From contig CALGHC010000222.1 in NCBI GenBank assembly GCA_937915965.1, positions 1 through 7,406 of the forward strand: 7,406 nt of DNA. The letters are read 5' to 3'. A program made the translations under genes and the position numbers. The DNA comes from an uncultured Myxococcales bacterium (GTDB taxonomy: Bacteria; Myxococcota_A; UBA9042). This document shows positions 4,749 to 7,406 of the stretch, piece by piece (the stretch's first letter is position 1; each line of letters begins with the position of its first letter). A model generated the notes under the pieces. That model was given only the letters and a program-made list of their open reading frames with translations. It had not been told where the DNA came from and made no database searches.

Positions 4749-5710
4749 ACCACGCCTCGCGAGCCGCCTCGCCATCGTGCCGCCCCCGGGGGCGCCCGCC
4801 GCGGGCAACGGGCAAGCCGGTGCTGGGATTGGCGGCCGTTGTTTGTTTGCTTGGCTCGCTGCAGACCGCTGCCAGCGCCCAGGTCGCGCCGGCCGCATCG
4901 CCTTCGCCCGCGCTCGCGGCGCCGCCGGTCCTGCCGGGCACATCCCGGCCGCTGCCTCCGGGGCATCCTCCCATCCCCGACGCGGGTCGCGCGGCGCCGT
5001 CAGCGGCCGCCACCGGTGGCACGGCCGGTCCACTGCGCGAGGTCGGGCTCGACGCTGTCGTGCTCGACATCCAGGGCCAGCTTGACCCGGACGACGCGGG
5101 GCTGATGGCGACGTTGCAGCTGCGCTTCTCGACCCCCGAGGGGACGCGTCACACCATCGCCGAGAAGTCGCCGTTGTCGCTGTCGTTGCTCGTCCCCAGC
5201 GTGCGCGACATCCCGGTCGACCGCGGCCTGCTGCCAAGCGCGACCCGCCACATCGAGACCGCCGCCGAGGGCAGCCTGCAGGTTCGCATCGTCGCCGGGA
5301 GCATGGTCGCCTGGGGAACCATCTCCGCCGATGGTCGTGCTGATGTGCGCGTGCGCTACCCGATCGCTTGGGGCCACAGCAGCATCGACCTTGGCCTGCG
5401 CGGCGTCGTCGGTCGCACCAGGGTGAGCGTCCTGGTCTCAGGGCGCGCGCCCGGACGGGCTCGCATCGAGAGCACCTGGCCGGTCCGCCCCGCCCGTCTC
5501 GACGAAGCCGGTGACCGCATGGTTGGCCTGAACACCACCCGCGCCCTTCGGCCCGGCCAGCGTCTCATCGTGCGGGTCAGCGACCTGCCATCGGCGTCGA
5601 CCTGGCCGGCCCGCACCCTGTCCGGCTTGGGCCTGGTCTTTGTCGGTTTCGCTGTCGTCACCCTGGTCGCTTCGCGGCGACGCCGCGAGCTGGCGTCGCG
5701 GGCGGTCTGA
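4745..5710 (+). CDS. Unrecognised exported, C-terminally anchored protein in the Ccm operon
   Basis: The 321-residue protein starts at ATG 4745, inside the stop of the CcmI-like gene; GAGG at 4731-4734 is a usable ribosome site. Residues 1-24 are basic, about 25-38 hydrophobic (PVLGLAAVVCLLGS), and ASA-Q at 43-46 looks like a signal peptidase I site. Residues 46-94 are a Pro/Ala-rich linker. Residues 95-288 are predicted mainly beta, with repeated alternating stretches such as AVVLDIQGQL, ATLQLRFSTPEG, LQVRIVAGS, ADVRVRYPIAWG, RVSVLVSGRAP and QRLIVRVSDLPS. Residues 291-310 are a membrane helix followed by RRRR, giving a single-pass protein with its bulk outside the cytoplasmic membrane. No cysteines occur in the mature domain and no CxxC or haem-binding CxxCH is seen. 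I do not recognise the family. Its place between the CcmI-like gene and ccmA suggests an accessory part of cytochrome c maturation, but this is inference. Confidence 0.85.
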   Translation: MNHASRAASPSCRPRGRPPRATGKPVLGLAAVVCLLGSLQTAASAQVAPAASPSPALAAPPVLPGTSRPLPPGHPPIPDAGRAAPSAAATGGTAGPLREVGLDAVVLDIQGQLDPDDAGLMATLQLRFSTPEGTRHTIAEKSPLSLSLLVPSVRDIPVDRGLLPSATRHIETAAEGSLQVRIVAGSMVAWGTISADGRADVRVRYPIAWGHSSIDLGLRGVVGRTRVSVLVSGRAPGRARIESTWPVRPARLDEAGDRMVGLNTTRALRPGQRLIVRVSDLPSASTWPARTLSGLGLVFVGFAVVTLVASRRRRELASRAV

Positions 5711-5743
5711 GGTTCGGCTTCCCGCGCCCCTTCCCGGAGCCTG

Positions 5744-6478
5744 ATGTCCAGAAGTGTCCCGTCGACCACCCCGACCGCTGCGCGCCTGTCTGCGCGATCG
5801 CTGGCGTGGTCGGTGGGCGAGCGCTTCGTCCTCCTCGATCTGGAGATGGACCTGGCCGCCGGCGAGCTGCTGCTGCTCAGTGGCGAGAACGGCGCTGGCA
5901 AGACGACCTTGATCGACCTGCTTGTCGGCCACCGCCGGCCGACCCGCGGCCGCGTCTGCATCGATGGCGTGTCGCTCGACGACGTCGACCGTGGCTGGCT
6001 CGCCGGTCGGATCGGCGTCGTCGGTCACCGCCCCGGCCTCTACCTTGAGCTCGACGCCTTGGACAACCTGCGCCTCTTCGCTGGCCTGGTCGGCCGGCCG
6101 CTGCACGCTGACGCTGCGGCCGCTCTGCTCGACCGCGTCGGCCTCGCCCGTCGCGATCAGCGCCGGCGGGTGCGGGAGTACAGCCGCGGTATGGTGCAAC
6201 GCACCGCCATCGCTCGCCTCATGGCCGTTGGGGCCGACATCTGGCTGCTCGACGAGCCCGCCACCGGTCTCGACCGCGACGGACGCGCCCTCCTCGTCGA
6301 GCTCGTCCTCGCTTGGCGCGACGCCGGCGCCGCGGTGCTGGTGATCAGCCACGACGACACCTGGTCGCCGCACGCCAACCGCCACCTCCACCTGCGTGGC
6401 GGCCGCCTCAAGTCGCCTCCGCCGGTCGCCGCGTTGGCCGGACTGACCCCGGTGGCAGCTGGGAGGCCGACGCCATGA
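5744..6478 (+). CDS. ccmA: CcmA, ABC transporter ATP-binding subunit for cytochrome c maturation
   Basis: This 244-residue ATPase pairs with CcmB and, with CcmC, drives release of haem-loaded CcmE in system I cytochrome c maturation. It starts at ATG 5744, with GGAG at 5736-5739 upstream. Visible motifs are Walker A GENGAGKTT (47-55), GHRPGLYLELDALDNL (94-109) at the Q-loop region with the CcmA-style GH, signature YSRGMVQR (146-153) in place of LSGGQ, Walker B IWLLDEPATGLD (166-177) with catalytic Glu171, and the H-loop ISHDD with His203. The length is slightly above that of typical CcmA because of a 15-residue N-terminal extension and a C-terminal tail. ABC ATPases are a broad family; the ccmA call rests on the GH-x-x-G motif together with the neighbouring CcmB. 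The stop overlaps the ccmB start as ATGA (6475-6478). Confidence 0.9.
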   Translation: MSRSVPSTTPTAARLSARSLAWSVGERFVLLDLEMDLAAGELLLLSGENGAGKTTLIDLLVGHRRPTRGRVCIDGVSLDDVDRGWLAGRIGVVGHRPGLYLELDALDNLRLFAGLVGRPLHADAAAALLDRVGLARRDQRRRVREYSRGMVQRTAIARLMAVGADIWLLDEPATGLDRDGRALLVELVLAWRDAGAAVLVISHDDTWSPHANRHLHLRGGRLKSPPPVAALAGLTPVAAGRPTP

Positions 6479-7146
6479 ACGTCCTGCGCCTGACCTGGCT
6501 GCTCTTGCGCAAAGACCTCGTCGTGCACGCCCGCACCCGCGAGGTCCCCGGCCTGATGCTGCTCTTCGCGGTTCTATGCGTTGTGGTCTTCGCCTTCGCG
6601 TTTTTGCGCAGCGGCGACATCGCCCGCACCTATGTGCCTGGTGTCCTGTGGGTGACGCTGCTCTTCTCGGGCACGGTGGGCTTGCTGCGCCTCTTTGGCC
6701 CCGAGGAGGAGGGCGGCGCCCTCGAGCTGGTCTCCAGGACGAGCGCCGGCGCCCTGCCGCTCTTCTTGAGCAAGGTCGCGCTGCAGTTCCTCTTCTCGGG
6801 CCTCGTCACGGCCCTCGTTGTGCCGCTCACCTTGGTCTTCTTCGCGACGGACCTCGTTGGCGGCGCGACCATCGCCGCTGCGCTCCTGCTTGGGCTGGTC
6901 GGTCAGGCTGTGCTCGGGACGTTGTGCTCGGCCCTGATGGTCCAGGTGCGCCTGCGCGAGGTGCTGCTGCCCCTCGTCCTCTACCCTGTGATGGCTCCGG
7001 TGCTGCTCGCCGGCGTGAAGGTGACGGCCCTCGCCCTCAACGGCGGCGACCCGGCGGTGATCGCTGGCTGGCTCGAGCTGATGGTCGGCTTCGACGTCAT
7101 CTTTCTCTTCCTTGCGCCCTGGCTGCACGGGCGTGTCGCTGCCTGA
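6475..7146 (+). CDS. ccmB: CcmB, membrane subunit of the cytochrome c maturation ABC complex
   Basis: The 223-residue protein starts at ATG 6475, overlapping the ccmA stop; GGGAGG at 6461-6466 precedes it by eight bases. The length is that of typical CcmB. Six hydrophobic segments are visible, roughly at 26-44, 54-74, 95-123, 130-154, 162-187 and 197-217. After an N-terminal amphipathic stretch (RLTWLLLRKDLVVHARTRE) come family features: the cytoplasmic loop FGPEEEGGALELVSRTS after helix 2, LPLFLSK leading into helix 3, and the helix-5 stretch EVLLPLVLYPVMAPVLLAG. CcmB forms the membrane part with CcmA and CcmC and has no ligand residues of its own that can be read here. It is one translational unit with ccmA. 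No gene follows directly; a 192-base gap separates it from the next start. Confidence 0.93.
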   Translation: MNVLRLTWLLLRKDLVVHARTREVPGLMLLFAVLCVVVFAFAFLRSGDIARTYVPGVLWVTLLFSGTVGLLRLFGPEEEGGALELVSRTSAGALPLFLSKVALQFLFSGLVTALVVPLTLVFFATDLVGGATIAAALLLGLVGQAVLGTLCSALMVQVRLREVLLPLVLYPVMAPVLLAGVKVTALALNGGDPAVIAGWLELMVGFDVIFLFLAPWLHGRVAA

Positions 7147-7172
7147 GCGAGCGCCCGCATTGGGCCGAGTAC

Positions 7173-7250
7173 GGCCGAGCGAGCGGCTCGACGGTCTGCC
7201 GGCTGCAACTTTGGCCGAGCGAGCGAGTCGGCGCGCTGCCGGCCGCAAAA
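7173..7250. repeat. Imperfect 40-bp direct repeat after ccmB
   Basis: The 38 bases at 7173-7210 recur at 7213-7250, 40 bases later, with 30 of 38 positions identical by my alignment. Both copies begin GGCCGAGCGAGCG and contain CTGCCGGC or CTGCCGGCC. A shorter match (GGCCGAGTAC) starts at 7163, and GGCGCGCTGC occurs at 7251. The array fills most of the 192-base gap before the next start; the rest of the gap (7251-7338) holds only a weak ribosome site. Confidence 0.75.
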
Positions 7251-7338
7251 GGCGCGCTGCGGCCCACCCTTCGGTCCGCGGCCTTGCATCCTCGGCCAAC
7301 GCTGGGGCAGGATCCGGGCCCCCGGGAGACCCGACCGC

Positions 7339-7406
7339 ATGACTGATCCGAACGCCGCCAGTACCGCCAGCGCCGCCAGCACCGCCAGCACCGCCAGCAG
7401 CGCCAG
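7339..7406 (+). CDS. Start of a downstream gene, possibly ccmC (truncated by the window)
   Basis: An ATG at 7339 with GGGAG at 7324-7328 ten bases upstream opens a frame that runs to the window end. Only 22 full codons are visible: MTDPNAAS, then an Ala/Ser/Thr-only stretch. This low-complexity start says nothing about function and would have to lie ahead of the first membrane helix. In many Ccm operons ccmC (haem export/handling, a multi-helix WWD-type membrane protein) follows ccmB, so ccmC is the most likely identity by synteny alone. The 192-base gap before it is unlike the overlapping starts upstream, so it could have its own promoter or another function. Confidence 0.55.
   Translation, partial: MTDPNAASTASAASTASTASSA
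7354..7406 (+). repeat. 9-bp tandem repeat in the first codons of the last gene
   Basis: About six units of the form (A/G)CC-GCC-AGC run from 7354 to the window edge and may continue beyond it. In frame they encode Ala/Thr-Ala-Ser repeats. The unit length is a multiple of three, so slippage would preserve the frame. Confidence 0.85.

Noticed and set aside
5438..6391. Minus-strand frame opposite the anchored protein and ccmA
   Set aside because: It is antisense to ccmA, whose Walker motifs are intact; its composition is typical of a shadow frame.

Overview
The window is uniformly GC-rich with strong G/C third-position bias and GTG/TTG starts beside ATG. The gene set includes a HEAT-repeat protein, a glutaredoxin-like lipoprotein, a possible PilZ relative, a pentapeptide-repeat protein and a Hanks-type kinase whose catalytic loop reads HRDVTPAN. 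This next to cytochrome c maturation (Ccm) genes suggests a myxobacterium-like bacterium (Myxococcota or a related deltaproteobacterial lineage). That placement is inference from gene content and motif style; no rRNA or tRNA gene is present to confirm it. I see no mobile element, CRISPR array or sign of recent transfer.

Layout. (1) Bases 1-1221: the end of a HEAT-repeat gene followed 13 bases later by a lipoprotein with a C-terminal glutaredoxin domain (CGYC). (2) 1222-1749: a short gap with a sigma70-like promoter, then a 131-residue protein with a possible degenerate PilZ fold; its coding sequence carries a 20-bp inverted repeat. (3) 1794-4225: a minus-strand pentapeptide-repeat protein and a plus-strand soluble Ser/Thr kinase, transcribed divergently from a 221-base gap that holds a helically phased array of 11-12-bp repeats. 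(4) 4226-7406: a Ccm operon. It starts with a small CcmI-like membrane/coiled-coil protein, then an unrecognised signal-anchored protein overlapping it by ATGA, then ccmA, ccmB (again ATGA overlap) and, after a 192-base repeat-bearing gap, the first codons of another gene that by synteny may be ccmC.

How the genes work together. CcmA and CcmB form the ABC module that, with CcmC, loads haem onto CcmE in system I cytochrome c maturation. The small CcmI-like protein and the unknown membrane-anchored protein sit in the same translationally coupled unit and are candidate lineage-specific partners. The extracytoplasmic glutaredoxin lipoprotein about 3.2 kb upstream could supply thiol reduction outside the cytoplasm, but a link to Ccm is only inferred from proximity. 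The kinase/pentapeptide pair looks like a separate regulatory unit. No clearly new defence or biosynthetic system is visible. The most unusual items are the lipoprotein glutaredoxin, the unknown Ccm-linked membrane protein, the intragenic palindrome and three different short-repeat arrays in the gaps.
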